In this document: positions 1 to 6,342 of the stretch, in pieces
Position numbering within the stretch: the first letter of the stretch is position 1
Layout of the letters: each line of letters begins with the position of its first letter
Source of the DNA: an uncultured Lachnospiraceae bacterium
GTDB lineage: Bacteria; Bacillota; Clostridia; Lachnospirales; Lachnospiraceae
DNA length: 32,639 nucleotides
Direction of reading: 5' to 3'
Assembly: GCA_947626985.1 (NCBI GenBank)
Contig: CANQUG010000038.1
Coordinates: 1 to 32,639 of the forward strand
The notes under the pieces: generated by a model
Database searches by the model: none
Told to the model about the DNA's origin: nothing
What the model saw: the letters and a program-made list of their open reading frames with translations, nothing else
Made by a program: the position numbers and the translations under genes

Positions 1-120
1 AAGGAGGCGACCATTCGTGCCTGTGATTATACGGTGAAAATTCCCATGGCTCACGGGGTGGATTCTCTGAATGTGGCAGCTGCCAGCGCGGTTGCCTTCT
101 GGCAGCTGGGAAGAAGATGA
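1..120 (+). CDS. SpoU/TrmH-type RNA 2'-O-methyltransferase, C-terminal end (partial)
   Basis: The first 40 codons are the end of a rightward gene whose start lies outside the window. The visible residues contain IPMAHGVDSLNVAAASAVAF, which matches SpoU motif 3. In this knotted SPOUT family that motif forms part of the S-adenosylmethionine pocket and trefoil knot. The family methylates the ribose 2'-OH of a tRNA or rRNA nucleotide in the cytoplasm. The motif lies about 10 residues from the stop, as expected for the C-terminus of a complete gene. Substrate (tRNA or 23S rRNA) cannot be told from this fragment. No terminator is evident before the next gene. Confidence 0.8.
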   Translation, partial: KEATIRACDYTVKIPMAHGVDSLNVAAASAVAFWQLGRR

Positions 121-251
121 TGTGAGGGCATTCCGAAACTGCATATTGTAGTAATGAGCCGGTTCTGTTGATCGGCAAAAAGATGTCGGGATAGGATCAT
201 GGTATAGAATCCTCCAGGAAGGCATATAGTAAGCTAGGAGGTGTTGAACAC

Positions 252-1151
252 ATGAAGCTGAATAATGATTACGGATATGTGCAGGAATGCGAACATATTC
301 CCATTTCTTTTCCGCCGCAGCATCAGGACAGACAGCCGGGACTGGAATATATCATGGATCCCCGTCCGGCGGCGGAGAAGGAAGGATGCGCGGGGCGCCT
401 GGAAAATAAGGTGGCAGTCATTACAGGAGGAGACAGCGGAATCGGCAGGGCTGTGGCTTACGATTTTGTGAAAGAGGGAGCGTCTGTGGCGCTGGTTTTT
501 TATGACGAGGAGCGGGACGCCAGGGAGACGGAGGAACGGATTCTGCAGCTGGGCGGGAAATGTCTTCTGCTTCAGGGTGATCTGAAGGAGCAGCACTTTG
601 CTCAGGAATGTATGGAAAAAACACTGGAATGTTTTGGCAGGATCGATGTTCTTGTGAATAATCACGGGGTTCAGTTTATTCAGAGGAGCATTCTGGATAT
701 CACGCCGGAACAGCTGGATCTGGTATTCCAGAACAATATTATTTCTTTTTTCTATACCATTCAGGCAGCGCTGCCCCATATGAAAGAGGGCTGTTCCATC
801 ATCAATACCACTTCCGTCACAGCTTATGCGGGAAATAAGGATCTCATTGATTACAGCGCCACGAAGGGCGCGATTGTGGCCTTGACCAGATCTCTGGCGC
901 TTTCCCTGGCGGAACAGGGGATCCGGGTGAACGGAGTGGCTCCGGGGCCCATCTGGACTCCGCTGATTCCTGCGTCCTTTTCCGCCAAAGAGGTGACGAC
1001 CTTTGGGAGGAAGACTTCCAGAGTGCCCATGATGAGGGCAGGGCAGCCCTGCGAAGTTTCTCCCTGTTATGTGTTTCTGGCGTCGGAGGATTCTTCCTAT
1101 ATGACGGGACAGATTCTGCATCCCAATGGAGGGACCATTGTCGGGGCGTGA
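252..1151 (+). CDS. Short-chain dehydrogenase/reductase with N-terminal extension (stress-protein type)
   Basis: A 299-residue classical SDR oxidoreductase. The Rossmann nucleotide-binding motif TGGDSGIG is at residues 58-65, the VNNHG motif at 135-139, the catalytic serine near 188, and YSATK (Tyr201, Lys205) completes the catalytic site. A stretch of about 48 residues rich in Pro, Gln and Asp precedes the fold. That extension is typical of the Bacillus general-stress SDRs (GSP39/YhdF/YhxC-like), which run to about 285-300 residues. The usual NNAG is NNHG here, an uncommon but not disabling change. The start is supported by AGGAGGT about 10 bases upstream. Cofactor (NAD or NADP) and substrate are not readable. 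The gene is monocistronic, followed by a terminator. Confidence 0.9.
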   Translation: MKLNNDYGYVQECEHIPISFPPQHQDRQPGLEYIMDPRPAAEKEGCAGRLENKVAVITGGDSGIGRAVAYDFVKEGASVALVFYDEERDARETEERILQLGGKCLLLQGDLKEQHFAQECMEKTLECFGRIDVLVNNHGVQFIQRSILDITPEQLDLVFQNNIISFFYTIQAALPHMKEGCSIINTTSVTAYAGNKDLIDYSATKGAIVALTRSLALSLAEQGIRVNGVAPGPIWTPLIPASFSAKEVTTFGRKTSRVPMMRAGQPCEVSPCYVFLASEDSSYMTGQILHPNGGTIVGA

Positions 1152-1188
1152 GACGGCATTGCTGCAATATGAAAACTGTCAGATGATC

Positions 1189-1227
1189 ACGGAGTGAGGC
1201 CGGATGTATGGCTTTGCTCCGTTTTTT
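1189..1227 (+). terminator. Intrinsic terminator after the SDR gene
   Basis: ACGGAG (1189-1194) pairs with CTCCGT (1217-1222), with extra GGCC/GGCT pairing inside, followed at once by a run of T. It lies 38 bases after the SDR stop codon. Confidence 0.65.
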
Positions 1228-1230
1228 GCG

Positions 1231-1335
1231 CTGTTAAATTTTTCCGTGGTTTTAGGCTGGGTTGAATTTCGGAGAAAATGACTTTAAGCAGGACTGAATT
1301 TCGGAGAAAATGACTTTATGCTGTCAAATTTTTCC
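1231..1335. repeat. Nested short direct repeats (A-B-B-A')
   Basis: A 24-base sequence beginning TGAATTTCGG occurs twice without mismatch at 1263-1286 and 1295-1318 (period 32). A 15-base sequence beginning CTGT(T/C)AAATT flanks the pair at 1231-1245 and 1321-1335 (14 of 15 identical). There is no coding sense. The block sits between the SDR terminator and a decayed gene fragment, so it may be debris from slippage or from an excised element. Confidence 0.7.
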
Positions 1336-1346
1336 TGAGGAAGGTG

Positions 1347-1375
1347 TTGGATATAAAATGGTTTTGTGATAAAAT
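1347..1375 (+). promoter_or_regulatory. Predicted sigma-A promoter upstream of ccdA
   Basis: TTGGAT (1347-1352) and TAAAAT (1370-1375) are separated by exactly 17 bases. It would transcribe through the decayed fragment into ccdA and the thioredoxin gene, about 190 bases downstream. No better promoter was seen closer to ccdA. Confidence 0.45.
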
Positions 1376-1513
1376 CTATTTGAAAAAACGATAAAGATTC
1401 ATTTTCATACGAATGAACCATGGAAGGTTCTTGAGTATTGTGCTTCTCTGGGCGAAATCTATGATATTGTTATCGAGGATATGGACAGACAGTCACGAGG
1501 CCTGAAGGGATGA
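1373..1513 (+). pseudogene. C-terminal remnant of a DAK2/DegV-type (FakA/YloV-like) protein
   Basis: An open frame without a start codon reads ...TIKIHFHTNEPWKVLEYC... and ends ...VIEDMDRQSRGLKG-stop at 1511-1513. The pattern K-I/V-H-x-H-T-N-x-P-x-K-V-L-E-Y followed by ...GE-x-x-x-I-x-I/V-E-(D/N)-M is the C-terminal signature of DAK2-domain proteins (FakA/YloV and the larger fusions with DegV), as recalled from the family. An in-frame stop lies at 1370-1372 and no N-terminal part is present, so only about 45 codons of a protein normally above 500 residues survive. This is a dead fragment, caught between repeats and the ccdA start. Confidence 0.6.
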
Positions 1514-1566
1514 ATGCGCAGCAGGAATAAATTTGCAGTTTTTTGATTAGAAAGTCCGGTGTCGGT

Positions 1567-2238
1567 ATGGAATATGTGATTACGTTTCTTGAAGGAATTA
1601 TTTCTTTTATTTCACCCTGCATGCTTCCCATGCTCCCCATTTATATCAGTTATTTTGCGGGGGCGTCCAGAGAGGATGAACATTCCGGGGCGGCGGCGCT
1701 TCCGGGCGCTTTTTCTTTTGTGGCGGGATTTACCGCAGTGTTCTGCTGCCTGGGTGTTTTTGCCGGAACGGTGGGGCGTCTGCTGGCGAGATATCAGAAT
1801 GCGGTGAATGTTGTCTGCGGGGTTGTGGTGATCCTGATGGGGCTGGTGTTTCTGGATGTGGTTCCCCTTCCTTTTCTGAAGGGAGTGAGGAAGCAGCGGC
1901 AGATCAACAGTATCTTTTCGGCCTTTTTGTTCGGGATGATCTTTTCCGTGAGTCTGACTCCCTGCGTGGGAGCCTTTCTGGGAGCGGCTCTGATGATGGC
2001 CTCCTCCACAGGAGGAGCGGGCAAAGGAGCGCTTCTGCTGCTGGTTTACTCCCTTGGAATGGGGATTCCGTTTCTGATTTCGGCGGTGCTGATCGATCGG
2101 CTGAAAAATACCTTTCAATTTATTAAAAGTCATTACAGAGTGATTAATCTGGTCTGCGGAGGGTTCCTGATTTTTGTGGGATTTATGATGGCCATGGGAT
2201 GGATGAACCGGCTGCTGGCGGTGCTTTCGGTATTCTAG
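1567..2238 (+). CDS. ccdA: CcdA-type thiol-disulfide transmembrane transporter
   Basis: A membrane protein of about 223 residues of the CcdA/short DsbD family, which passes electrons from cytoplasmic thioredoxin across the membrane to an extracytoplasmic thioredoxin. It has about six hydrophobic segments. The two redox cysteines sit in the expected contexts: SPCMLP (Cys18) in the first segment and LTPCVGA (Cys133) in the fourth. An in-frame TTG at 1543 would add eight residues, but ATG1567 gives the usual family N-terminus (MEYVITFLEG). Neither start has a strong ribosome binding site. The gene is followed 15 bases later by a membrane-anchored thioredoxin, its natural partner. The pair probably reduces extracytoplasmic disulfides. 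Confidence 0.93.
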   Translation: MEYVITFLEGIISFISPCMLPMLPIYISYFAGASREDEHSGAAALPGAFSFVAGFTAVFCCLGVFAGTVGRLLARYQNAVNVVCGVVVILMGLVFLDVVPLPFLKGVRKQRQINSIFSAFLFGMIFSVSLTPCVGAFLGAALMMASSTGGAGKGALLLLVYSLGMGIPFLISAVLIDRLKNTFQFIKSHYRVINLVCGGFLIFVGFMMAMGWMNRLLAVLSVF

Positions 2239-2253
2239 GAGAGGAAAGGGAAG

Positions 2254-3009
2254 ATGAAAAATAAGGGAAAGATAATAGGAATCGTTGTTCTCCTGGCGGT
2301 TGTTCTTGTGGGAGCGGGCATTGGATACCGCTGTCTGTCAGAGCAGTACGGGAAGACGGAAGGAAGCAGCATTGCGAAGATCGAACAGGACACTTCCGGG
2401 AATCAGAATACTGCTGCGGAGAATTCGGATATTCAGAATAGTAAGGAAAGCGATGCCTCTGGAGAGGATGCCGATATCCAAAACAGTGATGAAAGCGATA
2501 CCTCTGAGGAGGATTCTGATATCGAGAACGATGAGGAAAGCGATACTTCCGAGGAGGAACCGGAGTCTCAGAAAATCATGGCTCCGGATTTTTCCATGAC
2601 GGACGAAAACGGGGAAAAAGTAAGCCTTTCCGATTATTTCGGGAAACCGGTCATGCTGAATTTCTGGGCCACCTGGTGCGGCCCCTGCAAGATGGAAATG
2701 CCCCATTTTGATAAGGCTTATCAGGAGTATCAGGACCGGATGAATTTTCTCATCGTGGATCTTACAGATGGCAGCAGAGATACGGTTGAGAGCGCTTCCG
2801 CCTTCGTTGAGGAGGAAGGATACAGCTTTCCGATCTTTTTCGATACGGAGAGTGAAGGCGCATATACATATGGAATCGATTCCATTCCGACCACGTTTTT
2901 TATCAATTCAGACGGGACTCTGGAGGCATATCAGATTGGAGCCCTGACGGAGGAACTGCTGATGGGACAGCTGGAAAAGATGGCAGGTCAGGAAGTGTCG
3001 GCGGAATAG
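2254..3009 (+). CDS. Membrane-anchored TlpA/ResA-like thioredoxin with acidic repeat linker
   Basis: A 251-residue protein. Residues 6-24 form an N-terminal membrane anchor, residues about 40-107 a long acidic linker, and residues 108-245 an AhpC/TSA-Redoxin (TlpA/ResA) domain. The active site WCGPC (Cys142, Cys145) and the cis-proline loop IPTT (Pro212) are present, so the domain should be redox-active outside the membrane. Cys27 is not in a convincing lipobox. The linker holds three 15-residue repeats (59-103) of the type DI-x-N-x-x-ESD-x-S-E-E. GGAGAGGAAAGGGA precedes the ATG, 15 bases after ccdA, so the two are cotranscribed. Likely role: receives electrons from CcdA and reduces secreted or envelope thiols; the exact client is unknown. 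Confidence 0.92.
   Translation: MKNKGKIIGIVVLLAVVLVGAGIGYRCLSEQYGKTEGSSIAKIEQDTSGNQNTAAENSDIQNSKESDASGEDADIQNSDESDTSEEDSDIENDEESDTSEEEPESQKIMAPDFSMTDENGEKVSLSDYFGKPVMLNFWATWCGPCKMEMPHFDKAYQEYQDRMNFLIVDLTDGSRDTVESASAFVEEEGYSFPIFFDTESEGAYTYGIDSIPTTFFINSDGTLEAYQIGALTEELLMGQLEKMAGQEVSAE
2428..2562 (+). repeat. Three tandem 45-bp repeats encoding an acidic linker
   Basis: Residues 59-73, 74-88 and 89-103 of the thioredoxin protein are imperfect copies of one 15-residue Asp/Glu/Ser-rich unit, encoded by three consecutive 45-bp segments. The linker would hold the thioredoxin domain away from the membrane. The divergence between copies suggests an old duplication. Confidence 0.8.
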
Positions 3010-3068
3010 GAAGCGCTGGCTGGTCAGGATGCCTCATAGGACAGTGTCAATAAACAAAATGGTCTGCT

Positions 3069-3096
3069 GAAAGATACAGCATAAATAAAGGATAGT
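3069..3096 (+). repeat. Imperfect direct repeat, left copy (flanks decayed-gene patch)
   Basis: Contains GATACAGCATAAA then AAAGGAT-A-GT. A close copy (GATACAGCATAAA, AAAGGAT-G-GT, two extra bases between) occurs at 5445-5473 in the same orientation. Between the two copies lie all the damaged genes of the 3.2-5.4 kb patch. Confidence 0.55.
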
Positions 3097-3167
3097 AAAG
3101 CCGTGGCCTGATAGTAATAAGGAACTAATGGAACTTATCAACAGTCAGCTGACGGCTTCGGGTGCAG

Positions 3168-3209
3168 AAAGACCTGTCTGATTTCCATTATAGAATCAGA
3201 CAGGTCTTT
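3168..3209. terminator. Bidirectional terminator with 16-bp perfect stem
   Basis: AAAGACCTGTCTGATT (3168-3183) is perfectly complementary to 3194-3209 across a 10-base loop, with T-rich ends in both directions. It can end transcription of the thioredoxin operon from the left and of the Tag-remnant/YjbR operon from the right, whose last codons run into the stem. Confidence 0.8.
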
Positions 3210-3304
3210 TAAGTGGGGATCCTCTTATAACAGGGGCAGTCGATGGCGTGGTCGTGATAAAACCTATCCTTTTCGCTTGCAAACACCCAATCGCAGTGTC
3301 CCAT
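3209..3304 (-). pseudogene. tag: Internally deleted 3-methyladenine DNA glycosylase I (Tag-like), 31 codons left
   Basis: A 31-codon frame with a strong AGGAGG site seven bases before its ATG. It begins MGHCDWVFASEKDRFYHDH, like the start of Tag (C-x-W ... YHD-x-EWG). It then goes directly to DHAIDCPCYKR, which resembles the far C-terminus of Tag (VNDH-x-x-x-C-x-C-Y). A normal Tag has about 190 residues, so roughly 150 central residues, including the catalytic region, would be missing. The DH shared by the two ends may mark the deletion junction. The first ten codons or so are Tag-like only by pattern memory, so an unrelated small protein remains possible. It is the last gene of the leftward group and ends in the terminator stem. 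Confidence 0.5.
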
Positions 3305-3316
3305 CGTTTCTTCCTC

Positions 3317-3535
3317 CTAAACGCTTTTGAAGCTGTCATCGACAAGTGTGCAGATCACTTTATCAGTAAGGGTATCGTCCAGAATAATGGATACCCAGCA
3401 CTTTTTGTTCTTCAAGTTGTCCCGCGGCATCTTTTTCGTATAAACCAGCTTGCCATCCTTTGCAACGAACCCATAGCAGCGGAGCTTTTCTTCGTTGATC
3501 GAATAATTCAGATAAATTTCATCCTCAATACTCAT
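3317..3535 (-). pseudogene. MmcQ/YjbR-family protein with in-frame internal deletion
   Basis: A 72-codon frame (in-frame ATG at 3550 would add five). The first 40 residues (MSIEDEIYLNY...EEKLRCYGF...KLVYTK) resemble the start of the longer Lachnospiraceae YjbR proteins. The last 30 (NKKCWVSIILDDTLTDKVIC...DDSF) match the YjbR C-terminus (NKK-x-W-x-(T/S)-x-x-LD-x-x-L-x-D). The family is normally at least 110 residues, and above 200 in two-part versions. The central DNA-binding-like domain is absent although the frame stays open. The chosen start has GGGGGAT upstream and the expected MSIE N-terminus. It lies 26 bases after the DUF3786 gene and 12 bases before the Tag remnant, so all would share a transcript. 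Confidence 0.6.
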
Positions 3536-3561
3536 CTTCCGATCCCCCATCCATTATGATC

Positions 3562-4170
3562 TCAAAGCATTTCGCCCAGACGTTCCAGAACATGACTAAG
3601 CATAAACATCATTGTTTCATAGGACATAAAATTGAGAATATTTCCGTCACAGAACAGATTAAGTGACGGATCAAACTCCTCATCGGAATCCCAGAACTGG
3701 ACAGCCACCTGGAGATCACGGAAAATCGGAAACCGATAACCCACATCGCCCTTCCCATAGGGCACTCCCCCAAGCTGCTCACAGGCAGTGGAAAGATCCG
3801 CATCACGGTGGTCAAATTGCTGCGCCGCCCTGTGAAACAGGCTGCCAGATGCCACGCTTGAGGTGTGAATGGCAGAAAAAGAACTGACGGACTTGACTTC
3901 ACCGGAAGCGCATTGACGTTTTCTGGTTAAAATATCAAACAATGTCATGCTCACATTGTAATCCGCTTCGCGCAAAATACCATCTTTTTCATAAAGGACC
4001 ACACCAGTATCCCTGCTTATTTTATACTGCCGTCCCACAAATGACAAAAGAAGATAACCGTCTTTCTGCTCCAGCTCCCATTCATGAGCCACCCTCTCCA
4101 AATCAAAGGAAGCAAATTTGACCTGCATTTGTCGCTTCATAACCTCATAATTGGACTCTCTTTTATTCAC
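3562..4170 (-). CDS. DUF3786 domain protein
   Basis: A 202-residue soluble protein. The C-terminal half carries features I associate with DUF3786: a hydrophobic strand with a P-x-F-R-D turn (FPIFRDLQVAVQFWDSDEEF), then a run of the form LNF-M-x-YE-T. The function of DUF3786 is not established; members often occur near corrinoid and C1-metabolism genes in anaerobes, but none is in this window. The length appears normal and no internal break was seen, which makes it the only apparently whole gene of the leftward group. The start is supported by a GAGGA-like site 11 bases upstream, 18 bases after the reconstructed stop of the DUF1638 gene. Confidence 0.7.
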   Translation of the reverse strand: MNKRESNYEVMKRQMQVKFASFDLERVAHEWELEQKDGYLLLSFVGRQYKISRDTGVVLYEKDGILREADYNVSMTLFDILTRKRQCASGEVKSVSSFSAIHTSSVASGSLFHRAAQQFDHRDADLSTACEQLGGVPYGKGDVGYRFPIFRDLQVAVQFWDSDEEFDPSLNLFCDGNILNFMSYETMMFMLSHVLERLGEML

Positions 4171-4188
4171 AGCAAGATCCTCATTTCT

Positions 4189-4715
4189 CTATATATCAAA
4201 AAAATCGCCCTGTGTGATGCGCTTATTTGGCTCCACAATAAAAAACTGCTCATCCCGCTTCCCTGAGATCAGCTTCTTTCAAAAAGCATGTCAAAAATGC
4301 TCTCTGCCATCTCGGGCTCATATTCCTTCATCAGGCTCTCATAAATCCCACCGATGGAAAATCCCCCGGATTCTCCTCCAAAGACATACATATGCCCTAA
4401 CTGCTTCGTACATGGATTGACCTCCTCCGTAGTGGTCATGACCAGAGAAACACAGTCATCCACCCGTGGAAAGACCAGCCTTTTCGTGCATACCACATCC
4501 TGCCACGAACCTCCGCAAAAACCCATCGCCACCAGCACGGTATCTATCTCTTCGGGCAGATCCTGAAGCGTTTCCAGAATATGCGCCCGCATCCGGCTCG
4601 GCTCCACATGGTACCTCCGGTCCAGAAAAACAACCGGAAAATCCGTATGACACGCCTCCTGTGCGGCCTGCACATAATCTTTCAGTGTGGAGCAGGAAAG
4701 AATCACACAATTCAT
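4189..4715 (-). pseudogene. DUF1638 protein gene broken by an internal frameshifting deletion
   Basis: The open frame 4715-4269 encodes 148 residues with DUF1638 landmarks: MNCVILSCSTLKDYV at the start, then VLVAMGFCGGSW and FPRVDDCVSLVM. The expected family length is above 200. In another frame just downstream, minus-strand codons ending at 4189 read DEQFFIVEPNKRITQGDFFDI-stop, which resembles the usual family C-terminus. The middle (about 60 residues) is therefore missing and the frame is lost at the junction near 4265. The restored stop lies 18 bases before the DUF3786 start, normal operon spacing. GGAGGG precedes the ATG. The 148-residue product may still be made. The family function is unknown. 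Confidence 0.6.
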
Positions 4716-4779
4716 ACTCTGTCCCTCCCTTCCAAATATCCATAACTGTCTCCGATTACCCGTTTAAGTCCTTGGACAA

Positions 4780-4788
4780 ATTATAGCA
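4780..4788 (-). promoter_or_regulatory. Extended -10 promoter of the leftward DUF1638-DUF3786 group
   Basis: On the minus strand this reads TGC-TATAAT, a perfect extended -10, about 65 bases before the DUF1638 start codon. No good -35 is visible, which is tolerable with a TGn extension. Confidence 0.55.
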
Positions 4789-4906
4789 CAGAAAATGACC
4801 TTTGGCACATCTGTAAAGAAAATCAAGACGAATAAAATGAGGAAATGTTTTTTTATGTATCTGAAAGGGAAAAACATGGCATGTGATTGAGACGGAGTGT
4901 GTCGGG

Positions 4907-4946
4907 AATGAGCCGCTTGCCGGTAAGGTGAGGCGGCTCATTTTTC
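4907..4946 (+). terminator. Orphan rightward terminator
   Basis: ATGAGCCGC (4908-4916) pairs with GCGGCTCAT (4933-4941), followed by T residues. No rightward gene precedes it; the nearest upstream gene is divergent. It may be the tail of a lost gene. The rest of the 4716-5047 gap holds the divergent promoters only. Confidence 0.65.
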
Positions 4947-4966
4947 AGATAGGAGGCGGGCTGATG

Positions 4967-4995
4967 GTGACAAACGAAAAAAGTTATGTTAATAT
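4967..4995 (+). promoter_or_regulatory. Predicted promoter of the recombinase remnant
   Basis: GTGACA (4967-4972) and TAATAT (4990-4995) are 17 bases apart, about 50 bases before the recombinase ATG, which has its own AAAGGAGG site. Confidence 0.45.
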
Positions 4996-5047
4996 AGAGC
5001 CATGAACTATGGGACTGTCAGCTGACCAGCACGTAAAGGAGGACGTT

Positions 5048-5446
5048 ATGTTGGATCAGCAAAAATCACCATCCTGTACTGCCGCCTCAGTAACGAGGAT
5101 GCGCTGGATGGAGAGTCAAATCATTTTCCCAAGCTGCAACGTGCGCTTCATCGCCGTCAATGATGGCGTGGACAGCAGCCGGGGCGACAGCGAGGGTATC
5201 ACCGCGATAAGAAATGTCGGGATTCTGGAGCGAATCCGTGCTGTCAACGAGTATGTCCGGGAGGATGCGGACCCCGATGTGCTGATCTCCCGCTGCTATG
5301 AAGATTCCGTCCTCGGAAACCTGAGCATGGAGCGGTACAAAAAGATGTCGAAAGACGGCGTGACACATCGTCACACCGCCCTCTGCGGCAAAATAGTTAC
5401 CTGGTCACTATTAGCCCTGGTTTTACTGAGGTTTTGCGATTTGTGA
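5048..5446 (+). pseudogene. Large serine recombinase (resolvase/TnpX-type) reduced by internal deletions
   Basis: With a good ribosome binding site (AAAGGAGG) at ATG5048, the sequence shows fragments of a large serine recombinase in the right order but in different frames. Frame shifted: ITILYCRLSNEDALDGESN, the catalytic N-terminus with the nucleophilic Ser in CRLS. Then NVRFIAVNDGVDSSRGDSE, the resolvase-domain active-site region. Then a helix ERIRAVNEYVRED, and finally YEDSVLGNLSMERYKKMSKD from the recombinase domain. A full protein is about 500-550 residues; only about 130 codons remain, with at least one frameshift after the catalytic start. It cannot be functional. Such genes belong to integrative conjugative or mobilisable elements, so this is probably the relic of one. 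Confidence 0.7.
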
Positions 5447-5473
5447 AGGATACAGCATAAAACAAAGGATGGT
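5445..5473 (+). repeat. Imperfect direct repeat, right copy
   Basis: Second copy of the sequence at 3069-3096, lying at the end of the recombinase relic and directly upstream of the PHP gene start. It supplies the AAAGGAT used as that gene's ribosome binding site. Confidence 0.55.
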
Positions 5474-5481
5474 GCTTGTGC

Positions 5482-6243
5482 ATGAAAATCGAGGGATATC
5501 CATTTTTATATGAAACTCATTTGCATACTTTGCCGGGGAGTGCCTGCGCTCATAATACAGGTGCGGAGATGGTCCGGGCGGCTATGGCCATGGGATACTC
5601 GGGAATCATCGTTACCGATCACAACTGGGGCGGAAATACGGGAATTCCCAGGAATCTGCCCTGGACGCAGTGGGTGGATGAATTCGTGAAGGGTTATGAG
5701 GATGCCCGCGCGTATGGAGCGGAACATGATTTTGATGTGTTCTGGGGATATGAGGCCGGTTATCAGGGAACGGAGTTCCTGATCTACGGGGTCACTCCGG
5801 AGTGGATGAAAGAGCATCCGGAATTAAAGGAAGCGGGCGTTGAGGAGCAGTACAGGCTGGTCCATGAAGCGGGAGGGATGGTGATTCATGCCCATCCTTT
5901 CCGGGAGGAGTGGTATATCCCGGAGATTCGTCTGTATCCGGAATTTGTGGATGGAGTGGAGGGCGTGAATGCCACCCATTCCAACAGGAAAAGCACCAGC
6001 CACAATGACTGGAGATTCGATCAGCGCGCCATAGAATATGGGGAAAAACACGGGCTGCCTCTTACCGGAGGGTCTGACATACACAGTGTGAATTTTTACG
6101 GGGGCGGTACCGCTTTTCGGAGACGTCTCACTTCTGTGCAGGATTACTGCAGGGCGATCCTGGGAGGGGAGGATTACGTACTTACGAACGGGGATGCTGT
6201 GTTTGACAGGCATGGGAAGTTTCTGTATAAATTTTCGGAGTAA
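5482..6243 (+). CDS. PHP-domain metal-dependent phosphoesterase/hydrolase
   Basis: A 253-residue cytoplasmic protein of the PHP superfamily (histidinol-phosphatase/DNA polymerase III alpha type fold). All metal-site motifs are visible: H-x-H (ETHLHT, His13 and His15), VTDHN (Asp46, His47), Glu91 in GYEAG, IHAHP (His136, His138) and GSDIH (Asp199, His201). A trinuclear metal site should therefore form. The substrate is not readable; small phosphoesters or nucleotides are typical. TTG at 5476 would add two residues, but ATG5482 fits the AAAGGATGG site better. The gene starts exactly at the right-hand direct repeat, so its original promoter may have been replaced or lost. Confidence 0.88.
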   Translation: MKIEGYPFLYETHLHTLPGSACAHNTGAEMVRAAMAMGYSGIIVTDHNWGGNTGIPRNLPWTQWVDEFVKGYEDARAYGAEHDFDVFWGYEAGYQGTEFLIYGVTPEWMKEHPELKEAGVEEQYRLVHEAGGMVIHAHPFREEWYIPEIRLYPEFVDGVEGVNATHSNRKSTSHNDWRFDQRAIEYGEKHGLPLTGGSDIHSVNFYGGGTAFRRRLTSVQDYCRAILGGEDYVLTNGDAVFDRHGKFLYKFSE

Positions 6244-6250
6244 ATAAAAT

Positions 6251-6331
6251 GCTTCACCAGCCGGAAGTCTGTTTTTATTATCGGACAGTTTTCTGTCCGG
6301 CAGTAAAAAAAGATCTTTCGACTGGTGAAGC
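6251..6331. terminator. Nested inverted repeat acting as bidirectional terminator
   Basis: An inner hairpin CGGACAG-TTTT-CTGTCCG (6282-6299) has flanking T/A runs that extend the stem in both directions. An outer perfect 10-bp pair, GCTTCACCAG (6251-6260) and CTGGTGAAGC (6322-6331), encloses it. It lies between the convergent PHP and unknown genes. Confidence 0.75.
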
Positions 6332-6342
6332 GTGGTAATAGA

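Noticed and set aside
1231-1335. CRISPR-like repeats
   Set aside because: Only two copies each of unequal units, with no spacers of regular length and no cas genes.
3128-3181. 17-residue peptide MELINSQLTASGAERPV with AAGGAA upstream
   Set aside because: Too short to judge and overlaps the terminator stem. It may be another gene end, but nothing supports a product.
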